Source: Ophiodon elongatus
Lineage: Eukaryota; Chordata; Actinopteri; Perciformes; Hexagrammidae
Reading direction: 5' to 3'
Assembly: GCA_016806645.1 (NCBI GenBank)
Contig: JACSYO010002128.1
Span: 2,563,934 to 2,627,933 of the forward strand
Length of the DNA: 64,000 nucleotides
Below the pieces are notes generated by a model that was not told the DNA's origin, did no database searches, and worked only from the letters and a program-made list of their open reading frames with translations. The first letter of the stretch is position 1, and every line of letters begins with the position of its first letter. Positions 26,701 to 38,224 of this stretch are shown piece by piece. The position numbers were made by a program, and so were the translations under genes.

Positions 26701-29700
26701 ATTGTAGGAATCCATCGTGGATGAACAGGAAAACCAGAAAGATGAAAACATCCATCTCCGACGCTTCCTCAGGATTCTGGCAAACTTACTGATCACATGC
26801 ACTCTTGGAGGCAGCGGATACCTCATCTACTTTGTAGTGAAACGTTCACAAGACTTTGCGAAGATGGAGCAAGAAAAACTGTCGTGGCTTGAAAAAAACG
26901 AGGCAGGTGGACATTAAACTTAGTAGTATTTTTATATAACACAAGGAGATTTTGGAGAATTGCAACTTGAAAATGAGAGTGAAAATGTGATCAGTAACTC
27001 CCCTCTCTTGTCCAATGTATCAGGTGGAGTTTGTGATGTCTCTGCTGGGGCTGGTGTGTCCTCCTCTGTTTGAAACCATCGCAGAATTGGAAGATTATCA
27101 CCCTCGTATTGCCCTCAAATGGCAGCTAGGACGAATCTTTGCCCTCTTCCTGGGAAACCTTTACACCTTCCTTTTCGCCCTGTTTGATGAGGTTAATGAA
27201 AAGGTACGACAGATATGTATTTATATTTCTTTCTGTTGCATATGTTGTGACAGCAAATACTTTTAAAGAAAAAGTTTGACATAATGGGAAAAAGTGGTAT
27301 CGAGCTTTTCATCCAACTCTCAACCAGGAAGTGAATAGTATTTCCTAAAACTACTCCTTTAAACCAAGGTGGCAAACTGTGTATATCTCTATGGCTGTGA
27401 ATTGTGGTACGCAAATAAAGTTTGAGTTGCGTTGCTTTGAATATGCTTTGACGTATTTTCGATTCTTTAGCTGGAGACAGAGAAGTCCATCAGGAATGCC
27501 ACTATATGGGGTTTGAATCAGTACTACGCCAACTACAGCTCCCACTTCAACACGACAGATGTGCCTCCTCCAAATGTGTCCCCAGCTGATGTCATCAGAG
27601 GACCCTGCTGGGAGAATGCAGTGGGAATAGTCAGTAGTGACATTATACTGTTTTCCAATGGTGAATGAGAAATTATGGGCATATAAACAGTAGTAGCTGA
27701 AGTAGACTCTGATTCTTTTTACTCAGTTTGCAGCATCATTTCTTTACGTTACCCTCCGATGAATCAAACAGAAGAGACCAATCATGTGAATTAATTGGTA
27801 GGTTTGTATTTGTTGTCTTATTTCTTTTGCTTCTTTTCTCGTTGGTGTCTGATGCTGTGTAGGGATTTGTGAAGCTGGTTGTGTCGGACATTCAGGTGAG
27901 CTATTTGACCATCCTGGTTGGTGACTTTCTGCGAGCTGTCATTGTCCGCTTTCTTAACTACTGCTGGTGCTGGGACCTGGAGGCCGGATTTGTGAGTAGG
28001 CTACTCGTGGTGTATGTTAGTGGGTCACTGTGTCTCTGTGTACATTATGTGTGTTTTTTTGTTTTTGTTTGATTAAGTAAAACATCAATAATATTATATT
28101 TTTACCTACCCAACAAAACATTGCACATTCTATTTTCTGTACTGTAAAGATTGAGTTACAGCATGTGTCTGCAGTCATGATGGTGTATCCGTTTATGTAA
28201 ACATTGTATAGCTACCATGTCATTCAGCTATTAATGAACACTGTTTGAGTACAGCACAGTTCGTATGGGATCCAAGTCAACCTGATACCATACAATGACA
28301 TCTGGCAGGACAGCTGATCCCTAACATCCAGTGATACAGGACACTACAATGAGAACTTAATTACAGAGCGAGAGAGAGAGAGAGAGAGAGAGAGCAAATG
28401 CAAAGGGATCAAGCTGGTTCTTATTAATTAATTTGAGGATGATAAACATATTGTTGTGTTGATTTCAGCCTTCCTATGGGGAGTTTGACATCAGTGGAAA
28501 TGTGCTGGGGCTTGTCTTCAATCAAGGAATGATATGGTGAATTACTCCTTATGTTTCTGTCACTAATGTGCTAATAATTAACAAAAAAGTGAGTGTGAAG
28601 TGCCATCCTCGACATATAATTTGTGTTATTTGTTTGACGGTTAACTGTTGCTAAAGTAACTCAAATTATTGACATTAAATCATAAATTAGAATACTGAGT
28701 TGACTTCTTTTCTTTATATATGATTAGTTAAAAGCTGGCTGATAATTCAATATTTTTTAGATAATATTGCTGCTTTTTTCCTCAGGATGGGAGCATTTTA
28801 CGCTCCAGGTCTGGTGGGTCTGAACATTTTGCGTCTCCTGTCCTCAATGTACTACCAGTGCTGGGCAGTGATGTGCTGTAATGTTCCTCATGAGCGAGTT
28901 TTCAAGGCCTCGCGGTCCAACAACTTCTACATGGGCCTGTTGCTGCTCGTGCTGTTCCTCAGCATGCTGCCTGTTGTCTACACCATCATGACCTTGTCCC
29001 CGTCGTTTGACTGTGGGCCATTCAGGTCAGTAGGAGATGGAGAAAGTAGGACTGATATGGTATACTACATGACAATGAAATTAATTCAATTTACAAAGTC
29101 AGATTGTTAGGATTGTTCATGATGAGTTATTCTGCAGGTTAAAAGAAATTAATGTATCTATCTGAAACTATTTAAAACCTATGGAGTTCATTTATCCAAA
29201 TGTACTGATTGTTTTTAAAAACCTATTTTAGTATTTACAGTGTCAGTCTGTCAGTTGCTCATTCTCAGTGTTGGGGAGTATTGAACTACATCTAATTAAA
29301 GTTTAAATACATCTTGCAGTAGCTTGCTGATAGTTCAACTATATTCATATCTGCGTATAGCAATTCAAGTAGTTCAATTACTTTTTCGCTTTTTTGTGTA
29401 GTTAACTACACAAAATACAATTTTTTTTGTGGCATTAAAGAAAAGGAATGATTTTTTTAATTTTGTATTTTACCATTACTTCTCTACTGTAATTGAACCC
29501 CCTTTGACCAGCCTTGCCCTCTTTTTCCTACAACGTGTTCCTCAGGCAGCTACCATCACACACTTGACCTTTCACCTTTGTGTAGTGCCTGCATGGTGCA
29601 AAAGGGCAGGCGTTCCTGCTCACACACACATTTAGCTCAAAGTGTGGCTGTAATTTTAGTCTTGTTAAAAACACATTTTCGCAGATGCAGATGAATCCAG

Positions 29701-30759
29701 TCTTTGAGACAGCAACAGCCTATTTCTTTTCAGATGTTACTATTTTGGTTCCATTCATTAAATGTTCAACAGGATGATCATAACTCATGCACATTTGTGC
29801 CTAAACATGTTAAAACTGTCTCACATTTGTTGGACACCTTTTATTGATATACAACAGTGTCAGCTATTGGGTTTGTTTTCCCCCCAGTGGCCAGGACAAG
29901 ATGTATGACGTTGTCCTGGAGACTATAGAACAGGATCTACCGTCCTTCATAGCGAACATTTTTTCGCAGGCTACAAACCCCGGACTCATCCTGCCTGCTG
30001 TCCTCCTCATGTTGTAAGTATCATTCAAATATCAACTGAAAAACACTGTGCTGTATCTGCTAAAAAGGCAAATTGGGGTGGAAAGCCATTGGCTGTGGTC
30101 TCAGCTGCTTTACTATTTCAAGACTTCTAATAATGCACAACAGGTTGGCCCTCTACTACCTGAATGCCGTGTCAAAGGGATACCAGCAAGCAAACATTGA
30201 CCTTAAAAGGAAGATGAAAATGGTCAGTATGAGTGTTCTCCTGTTATGTCTAAGTTCTGTTTTCTTCAAGACTTAATCAAACACATGACTGTTTGGTTTA
30301 ACACTTAAGGCGCGAGACGAAGAGAAGAACCGCAGGAACAACAAGGACAGCACTAATCAAGTGATGAAAGACTTGGAGGACCTGATGCCAAACAGGTCTC
30401 TAATACCGCCTCCCATCGAGGAAGAGCCACCACCACCTGGTACACACACATATTCCTTTATTGCACATGCTATCTGAGACTTTGCATCCGACTGGCCTCA
30501 CCACTTTTTTTGCTCTCCATCTGTCTTCTAAGATGTTGCAATCGGGAAAGGCAGCAAGTCTCCCAAAATAAAGCCAGGTGCAGCGGCAAAAGGGGTAAAT
30601 CTGCAAAAGGATGTGTCACTGGCTGCCCCAAACCCCAGAGCTCCAGTGACCTATGCCCCGGGGCCAAGAAGAGGGCCTTCTGGGTATGCCAGAGGGCCTC
30701 AACCTGGGCCTGGTAGAGGAAGAGGTCGGGGTGGGCCTCCAAGGCGATATGAGTCATGA
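20782..30759 (+). CDS. tmc2: Transmembrane channel-like protein 2 (TMC2-type)
   Basis: Coding exons: 20782-20827, 20972-21013, 21304-21703, 22986-23138, 24053-24143, 24229-24310, 24403-24509, 24615-24713, 24935-25077, 25170-25317, 26708-26902, 27024-27203, 27471-27629, 27863-27991, 28469-28536, 28786-29025, 29888-30013, 30144-30222, 30310-30439, 30533-30759. All phases join, giving 947 codons. The start has A at -3 and reads MPPKRKNNFAIKVED. An acidic/basic N-terminal region (residues 30-215) precedes the TMC channel fold (about 272-815). The tail ends in Arg/Gly/Pro repeats. VEFVMSLLG, CPPLFETIAELE and the AVGI segment place it with TMC2, a partner or substitute of TMC1 in hair-cell transduction. 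Twelve exons match tmc1 in length. Oddities are CWEN instead of CWET at 608-611, and a GC donor after exon 11 at 26903. Symbol tmc2a versus tmc2b cannot be decided here. Confidence 0.83.
25420..26400 (+). mobile_element. Decayed non-LTR retrotransposon inside a tmc2 intron
   Basis: The 1.4 kb intron between tmc2 exons 10 and 11 holds a repeat block. About 25540-25880 is rich in GCTAAC words. About 25960-26330 translates, with stops and gaps, into pieces such as VERVDTFKFL, KFGVNEKAILQFY, ATVESVFSVIVLYGN and LPFGRRFKSF, in the order seen at the C-terminal end of fish LINE reverse transcriptases. It is interrupted and cannot be active. The family is not resolved. Confidence 0.6.
26583..26610. 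repeat. (AATTT)n short tandem repeat
   Basis: About five AATTT units in the tmc2 intron, downstream of the retrotransposon fragment and possibly derived from its A/T-rich tail. Confidence 0.8.
28369..28394. repeat. (GA)n microsatellite
   Basis: Short GA run in the tmc2 intron before exon 15. Confidence 0.9.
29267..29640 (+). mobile_element. Possible DNA-transposon (MITE) remnant
   Basis: Begins with CAGTGTTGGGGAGTA, a sequence often seen at one end of hAT-type miniature elements in fish, followed by AACTACA, AGTTCAA and TAGTTAACTACA words. It lies in the 860-base intron between tmc2 exons 16 and 17. I cannot identify the second terminus, so the right border is approximate. Confidence 0.35.
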
Positions 30760-30918
30760 TTCATGGACTAAAACCTACAATCTTACCATCGCTAATAGTG
30801 TCTATTAACACTAACACTGCAGTCACAGTCATACTGTATATGAAGGGTGCCACTAGAATATCTTCAAATTCTTTAGATATAATTGATTGTCCGAGAAGAA
30901 TTATGAACATACATTAAT

Positions 30919-30924
30919 TTATTA
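30919..30924 (-). terminator. Candidate polyadenylation signal of the ALDH1A gene
   Basis: AATAAA on the minus strand, about 750 bases after the ALDH1A stop codon. If used, the 3' UTR would reach to about 140 bases from the tmc2 stop and overlap the tmc2 3' UTR. Confidence 0.35.
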
Positions 30925-31380
30925 ACAGTTACTTTCCGCCTCAATGAAAAGTATACAATTAGTATTTCAAACATGCCAAATACTTAATCGAGTATAATTA
31001 ACCATTGAGAAAGTCTACAATCAATGCAATAGCACACTACAGCATCCACAGTCAAATCCCTTAATGTCCTCAGATTGAAGGTGGAGATGAGTTGGGACGG
31101 TGTGGAAAGTAAATGACACAGACATGTTTTATATGTATTAATAGCAGTACTACAACAAAATGTAAAAAAGAAAGAAATTAACATGTTTACTGCATTGCAA
31201 TCCGTGTAAAGTTTACTGGTTCATAATATGGGTCAACAGTTTTATGGATTTCATTTGGAAATCCATGTAAATAGTATGTAAAATGTCTTTCTATTTTTTG
31301 TATGACAACTATTAAAATAATTCTTTTCTGGCAAAGTGCTATTGAAGAAACAGATTCTCTTAATACACATGACTGACAAT

Positions 31381-31386
31381 AATAAA
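31381..31386 (+). terminator. Candidate polyadenylation signal of tmc2
   Basis: First canonical AATAAA on the plus strand after the tmc2 stop codon, about 620 bases downstream and about 290 bases short of the convergent ALDH1A stop codon. Confidence 0.4.
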
Positions 31387-31674
31387 GAGCATGCTGTTCA
31401 CTAAACTGTTGAATACATCTGAAATAGTACACTAAAGGAAAACATAGATAAATGAAAGTCAGTATTGTCACAGCAATATAAAGAGAAAGAGACACAACAT
31501 TGACACAAAGTTGTAAAAATAGGTATATCTTAAGAGAAATGACAGGAATAAATGTTCATGGAGTGACACATCATTGATGATGCCTTCAAACTATCCAGGT
31601 GCAATATGATTATTGCAAAATGTGTTTGGAGGATCTGAAGCTGTGTGGTGGCAGAGAACTGTGATATGACGGTA

Positions 31675-34600
31675 TTATGAGTTCTTCTGTGAGATTTTGA
31701 TGGTGACTGCCTTGACTTCTGTGTACTCCTGAAGAGCATATTCCCCCCTGAAATAAAATTAAAACAACACCACTGATTATGTGAGGCACATTACATGAGC
31801 AATATTTACCAGAAAAGTTGCAATGTTACAAGTACCGAAGTACCAGCCTACATGTAGCTCTGTTGTGGTAAATACATTGAGTATAAAAGACTGTTGCCAT
31901 GTTTGTTGTACCAGCAAGGACATCCTTTCCTCTGGGCACTGGGGATGGGCTCACATTTTAAAATCCTATTTTGTCCCACTCACTTTTACAGTTTTAGTTT
32001 GATTAATTCACTAAAATAACTCATCTGAATCACCTTCAGTTATGAGGCTACAGTGCACTCACAGCATTAAGTTTTACAAACAGTAGCTAGTAATTGACAG
32101 ATTTGTTTTTACCCGAATTGTTTATGTTCAGCAACTGCTCTACCTTCTTGGTGGAGGTTATTGTGGAGGTTATTGAGGCTATATGCAGCTTATGAGGAAG
32201 CCTGCAGACTCTACTCATTGCTGAAAAAAGTCCCCTCAACTATGACTAAAATTTATTTTAGCTGTTTTTATTTACATATAATTCACCCAAAAATATGCAA
32301 GAACTAATCATCAATAAAAGATAATGCAATAAAGGGTAGAGCACTTTAAAGTAATAACAGAAATACAACATTATTTATTGAGTTAAAAAAAAATTGACAC
32401 TGGAAATGGTAGTCTACATTTTTTGTAGATAACAATATTTATTAAGAAGCATCTTTTGGATAACCAATTCAACCATAATATATTATCAAAGAGATGATAT
32501 AAATGAATATAATGAAGAAAACAACATTTATATTATTTATAGCCACATGGTTTAATGTACCTATTGTAAGCCACTTTGGATGAAAACATTGCGTAAGTAA
32601 ATGTAACGTAATGTCCCCACCTCTGAAACCAAACATCGAGCACCAGCCAAGCTAAAGTTGAGATAATATGCAAAGGCATACTCACAGTTCCCTCCCGTTC
32701 CCAGACATCTTGAAGCCACCAAAGGGACACTGAGCACTCATGGCATTGTAGCAGTTCACCCTAAAAAAAAGAAAGAATAGTTTCACCTCATTCAATAAAA
32801 TCGCCAACCCTTTTACACAAGCCGATACTATGTGGAAAATGGAAATATGTTATTAAAGTCTAATATTTCTTTAAAGAAGGTTTCTTTGGTTTTACTGTTC
32901 GATCCGCAAACCCTGGGCTGCTGAAGATGAATTTTAGAGTATTTGATCCCTACCAGACCATGCCAGCCTGCAAAGCAGAAGACACTGTTAGAGCTTTGTC
33001 GATGTCTTTAGTAAACACTCCTGCTGCCAGGCCGTAGTGTGTGGCGTTGGCTCTGTGGATGACTTCATGGGTGCCACGGAAACACATGATCTGTTGCACT
33101 GGACCAAAAATCTGAGAGGCAAAAGACGGAAACATGGTGGCACAGATGAAAAGCTTACATGAGGAGGAAATTCAGAACACGTGTACCATCAAGTGTGGTT
33201 GTGTCCGTGCAGGTGTGTGTTTCAGAGCACAGCACCTCTTCTTTAGCGATGCGCATGTCGTCTGTGACGTTTGAGAAGACGGTGGGTTGGATGAAAAGTC
33301 CCTGCTGACCCCATGCGGATCCCCCACACTCCAACGTGGCTCCCTCTCTCTTCCCGCTCTCTATCAGCTCCATTATCTTATCAAAATGCTTCTGGTCAAT
33401 CTGGAGAAAACAGCAGCTCAAATAAAATGTTCTTTTAGCACATAAAGCTTGCAGTTAAGTGTCAGTGGAGATCTTTGAGCAGATACTGTAGTCTAACTGT
33501 ATGCCGTACCTGTGGTCCCTGTTCAACCCCAGGCAGCAATGGGTTTCCCAGGACTTTGGATCTGGCCTTCTCCACACTGCGGTGGACAAACTCTTCATAG
33601 ATGGGTTCCTCTACAAACACCCTGGATCCAGCCAGACAGCACTGGCCCTGGTTAAAGAACAGGCCATTGTGGGCCTGCTCCACTGCGTACTCTACTGCAA
33701 GACAAACATGTGCACATATAAAGTGCTGCAGCAATACTGTTAACGGGAAGTGGAAAGGGTGACACCGTGTAATCCCTGTTTGAGATTATGTGCCACCAGG
33801 GCCATTTGAAAACGTTGATCAGCAATAGTGCATGGTTTGGAGTTACACCTGTCACCTCTCAAGTGTGGTCCATTCACAGTTTACACTGAAGGTACAGTAA
33901 AAGGTTACTGACTTTTCATTATGCTCTGGAAATATTTAACTAACAAGATCATTCCAGCATGCTGTCTTTTTTAGTCATTTTAAAGCATCTTGACTTCATC
34001 AACAATGCATGGAATAATGCCATCCTTGCGATAACATACTGGAAACACACAGTGAAGGTACAAAAGGAACATTACCTTTAAGATGTAACTAAAGTAATCC
34101 AGTAACTGTTACTACTCACAGTCACAGTCAGCAAAGACAATGCTTGGGTTTTTTCCACCGAGTTCTAGTGTAACTCTTTTCAGGTTGCTGTCACCCGCAG
34201 CCTTCTGGATGAGTTTCCCAACCTGGCAACCGATTACGACAATGTGGGACACGCAGTTACATTACAGTGAAAGAGTAAACACAAATAGGAGCAAAGGACA
34301 CTTAAACACTAGAATAAAATGAAGGGAAGAGAAGAGAAGAGAAATAGAAGAGAAGAGAAGAGAAGAGAAGAGAAATAGAAGAGAAGAGAAGAGAAGAGAA
34401 GAGACACCTGCTCAATTTGCTATTCATTGCAATAGACACTCACATCAGTAGATCCGGTGAAGGCTACTTTGTCGATATCCATGTGGTGGGAAATGGCGCT
34501 GCCTGCTGTTCGACCATAACCTGGCACCACGTTCACCACTCCTGGAGGAAACCCAGCCTGAACACAGACACACGCAGTAAGAGACACATGTTCATCTTTA

Positions 34601-36845
34601 AATGAGACATAATCGAAGAGCAGTCTCTGTACTTTTATATGTAAGTTTATGGCTTTTGCCTTCATGGTCTTTTGATCTTGTATCATTGTTGGGGGGAAAC
34701 AGTGATAATTCAAGTACCTCTTTGATGAGCGCAGCCATGTGAAGGGCTGATAATGGGGTCTGTTCTGCAGGTTTGATGACTACAGTGTTCCCACAGCACA
34801 GAGCAGGAGCAATTTTCCACGCGAACATCATCACTGGGAAGTTCCACTGTGGGCCAAAATGTATAGACATGTTTGACTTGCAACAACATGAGGAACTTGT
34901 AAGAGTATGATTAATATCTAATAAGCATTAGCAGGTACATGCAGAGGCAAAAAATATTCTGGATACTTAAACTACAACCTTTCTCATTACAATTCAGTGG
35001 AGAAACTAATGTCTACAGTAAACATCTGTTTACTAAACAAGTGTTTTGTCTTGTCTACTCACAGGAATGATCTGGCCACATACCCCAATGGGTTCATGGC
35101 GTGTGTAAGTAAAATACTCTCCATCTGAAAAAAATGCACAGTTAATTTATGATCACTTCAATCACTGAAACTGTGGCTTTTTTTTTATTAAAACAGAATT
35201 GTCCAACATGGCAACATCTATGATCTAAATTCATGATCATAGATGGTGAGCAATATTGAAAAAAGGGCAACTCACCTACGGGGATGGTTTTGCCTTGGAT
35301 CTTGTCTGCCCAGCCACCATAATATCTCAAGGTTTTGACCGTGGCCATTAGATCTACAAAATATGCCATGAGAAATACTTTGCCAGAGTCCAGAGCCTCT
35401 AGTGTCTAGAAATAAAAAACAGTTGTTAATATAAAGCGTCATTACTTCATAAACCAGTTGAGTATGTGTGTATGCGTTTCTCACTGCCAGTAGTAGACGG
35501 TCTCTCTCTACTAAGTCGGCAAGTTTGTTAAGTAGTAGACCTCGGTCTGAGGCGTCCATGGATCGCCATGGAGACCCCATTTGGAAAGCAGCTCTGGCAC
35601 TCCTCACTGCTTTGTCCACATCTTCCTACAAGAGGTTCAAGTTGAGGACGTGGTCACAAAACTCAAGTAAATTTTATTTATACCACATATCACAAATTTG
35701 TCGAAGGGTGTTACAATGTGTTCAGCATACAACATCTTGGTGACGTGTGATTTACTCACTGAGTCAGCCTCCTCCACTTCACACAGCAGCTTCCCTGTGG
35801 CGGGATCATACACAGGAATCTTTCTTCCGTTACAGGACTCGTGCCACTCGTTATTGATGAACAACTGAGATTCCAGAGGAGAATTAGAAAATGAATGATG
35901 CGCACATAAAAAAAATATTTAAGTACATTTCTTCTTCAAGTTTACACCCCCCCGGACTCCCTGCCCCGCTCGTTGTCTCAAAGCAGATCAAAGAGAGTCC
36001 TAAAAACATGGAGCAGTGCATCAGCTCTTCTGAGCCCAATAGAGTTAATAACTGTCTCCTTGTTTAGTGGGAGGCGTTTTGCCTGCATGCTCTGTCATCT
36101 TCTGCATGTCGTAAAGCTTGTAGAGCATTATCGGGTTATACCTTCAACATTCCCCTCATTCATCTTGTTTCATCTTTAGACTGAACCCATTAACAACAGG
36201 TTGATTGGCTGAAATACAAACCAGGTGATTACACTCAATCTGCCCTCCTGGGTATCAACATTTTATTTTTATCAATCTGTGACTCAAAATTCAAATTAGA
36301 AGACTTGACTTCCTGATGTAAAACATCTACGAGGATTTCTTTACATTTTATTTCTGTACACTTTGCCAGACTAAAAACTGAGAAAGCCAAACCCAACATA
36401 TGACAACAGTGGTCAATTTCCACATTCTATTAAAATCACTAAATTCTGAGTCGATATTGGTAGATTATTTTGAATTCGGTGTACCCCATGCCTTTTAGTT
36501 ATGAGCTTACTTGTCATCTAGGAATGAAGAAATCTGAACCAAACCGGAGCTCAGTTGTGGATCTTTCCTCACATTTGGCTCAGTCTTGATTGCTTTGGCT
36601 CTTCACTGTTGGGTGCAGCTTACCTGCGTGTACTGAATGGGGGGGTCTGGGATTGGCATGGGCAGGTCCTGCGTCTCAGGTCCGTCTACATTCTCTGGTT
36701 TCTGGTTCTGGTTTGGACCCTTGGGGTTGCACCCGTTATCGGACTGCTGCTGGTGGCCATTGTCGGGCTGAGAGTTCATGTTGGCATGCTTTCCTTCTGA
36801 AAAAGACACATAGAAGCCAGTGTCTACTTGAACTTGTGTGCATGC

Positions 36846-36919
<74 letters not shown>

Positions 36920-38157
36920 ATGTGTATGTGTTTACCCATACACTGTACTGCATGTGTGTGTGGATCACTGAGTAAGAATAGTTCCTTTCGTTTTTCATCA
37001 TAACCCTGTGCGCAAGTTGCCATCCCAACCCGCTGAATGGAAGCTGTGCCAAATGAGGCACTGGCATTGTCAGCAGGGTAACACCACGGGGTCAAGGGTT
37101 ACGACTGGCACCGTAAAGTCGGGCTGGCGCTGAGCTGTGGACTGGACTGACCTCTTTTGGACAGAGAGGATCGAAGAACAGTAGAGTGTGCGCCTGGGAA
37201 AAAGGTGTGCTTCATCATATTTGCCAGAAAAGCTTTAATTCTTAATGGGCTCAACTGTGAGAAACAGTGAAGGGTTGCATGACAATAAAGACGTGATTAA
37301 GAATATTCCACCTTGCACGTCGAAGCATGTAAGGTGGAACAGACAACTACTGTTGCCTCTGCATACAACATGACCACATCATAGTATGTTGCTGATTAAC
37401 GTAAGTTTCTTTCCCCTTTAATCAGGATAAACCAGTATTTAATTATCTTATTCACAGGTTAGGACATTTATAACAGTCCAGCACCATTCATATTGATTTA
37501 GCTTTAAGCTTTACACTCACCTGTCATCAGTTACTTCTTTTAAATGTTTTATTAGGCTTTGTACTTGAAGAAAATGATTGACATAATTGTTATTTAAAAA
37601 ATGTGTTACGATGAACAACAACAGCGACAAAAAATTATAAATACAGTATGAATAATGTGCTGAATTTTGCCCTAGAGCTTATTATTATTATTATTATTAT
37701 ATATATATAAATTGTCTTTTCACCAGAACTAACTACACACACATCATAATGTAATACAACATAAGAAAAGAGAGAAAAACATTATAATGCAATTTAAAAT
37801 AGAACGCTTATTAAAGGAAATAAAAAAGTTAAGAATGGAGCAATAAAATGGTATTAAAGTATAGGTTCAGTCAAAAGCACATAGAGAACATAACATTTAT
37901 TTTTTAAACTTGGATTAGAAGGTGGTAAAATATACTCTGGAGATTTGTTCAAGCTTTGTGGCGCACACTAACTAAATGCTGCTTCAAAATGTTTAGTTTG
38001 CACGGATCTTTTGAGAAAAAACTTTTATTTCCACTACCAAATATAATACCGTAAATTGAAAGTTGTAATAACGTCATAATTATAAGTGTTTCGTACCTGT
38101 GGTAGATGCCGATGAGGTGTCTCTAGTCTGCTGGTTTCCTGCTCCGATGACAGGCAT
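31675..38157 (-). CDS. aldh1a1: Retinaldehyde dehydrogenase, ALDH1A family (ALDH1A1 position)
   Basis: Cytosolic NAD-dependent enzyme oxidising retinal to retinoic acid and other aldehydes. Exons from the 5' end: 38157-38097, 36796-36624, 35864-35760, 35625-35485, 35405-35276, 35124-35063, 34846-34718, 34557-34444, 34222-34120, 33694-33510, 33400-33236, 33111-32954, 32760-32686, 31747-31675. All phases join, giving 557 codons. The NAD-site loop is GSTDVG (302-307, usually GSTEVG). The catalytic Glu is 325 in TLELGGK. The catalytic Cys is 359 in GQCCLAGS. The end EYTEVKAVTIKISQKNS is typical of ALDH1A. From FINNEW onward there are no indels up to the catalytic Cys relative to human ALDH1A1, so the extra 56 residues are all N-terminal and Gln/Asn/Pro/Ser-rich. 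Order and orientation next to tmc1 and anxa1 match human ALDH1A1. The paralogue name (aldh1a1 versus a fish-specific copy) rests mainly on synteny. Confidence 0.85.
32555..32615 (+). repeat. Diverged LINE/SINE 3' tail motif
   Basis: ATTGTAAGCCACTTTGGATG followed by AAATGTAACGTAATGT is a mutated version of the tail seen at 19550-19607. It lies in the ALDH1A intron between exons 13 and 14 and indicates a second, older insertion of the same type. Confidence 0.5.
34321..34404. repeat. (AAGAG)n pentanucleotide repeat
   Basis: About 16 AAGAG units interrupted twice by AAATAGAAG at regular spacing, giving a short higher-order repeat. It is in an ALDH1A intron, about 40 bases from an exon. Confidence 0.9.
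36850..36920. repeat. (TG)n microsatellite in ALDH1A intron 1
   Basis: TG run of about 33 units, some 55 bases upstream (in minus-strand sense) of ALDH1A exon 2. Confidence 0.95.
37679..37711. repeat. (ATT)n/(AT)n repeat
   Basis: About six ATT units run directly into an AT dinucleotide tract, in ALDH1A intron 1. Confidence 0.85.
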
Positions 38158-38210
38158 GTTGCAGCTGTCTGCCTCCTCACAGTCAGTGGACCGGAGACCC
38201 GCCGAGCAGC

Positions 38211-38224
38211 TTTATATACGTCAC
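38211..38224 (-). promoter_or_regulatory. TATA box and adjacent CRE-like site of the ALDH1A gene
   Basis: On the minus strand TATATAAAG (38218-38210) lies 54-61 bases before the ALDH1A ATG, and TGACGTAT (38224-38217) overlaps its upstream edge. A start about 30 bases downstream would give a 5' UTR of about 30 bases. The position supports the choice of exon 1. The CRE-like site is only a sequence match. Confidence 0.7.

Noticed and set aside
36603..37095. Long minus-strand frames with Thr-His repeats around ALDH1A exon 2
   Set aside because: The upstream half is the (TG)n tract. Only 36796-36624 is exon, bounded by a clear acceptor and donor.
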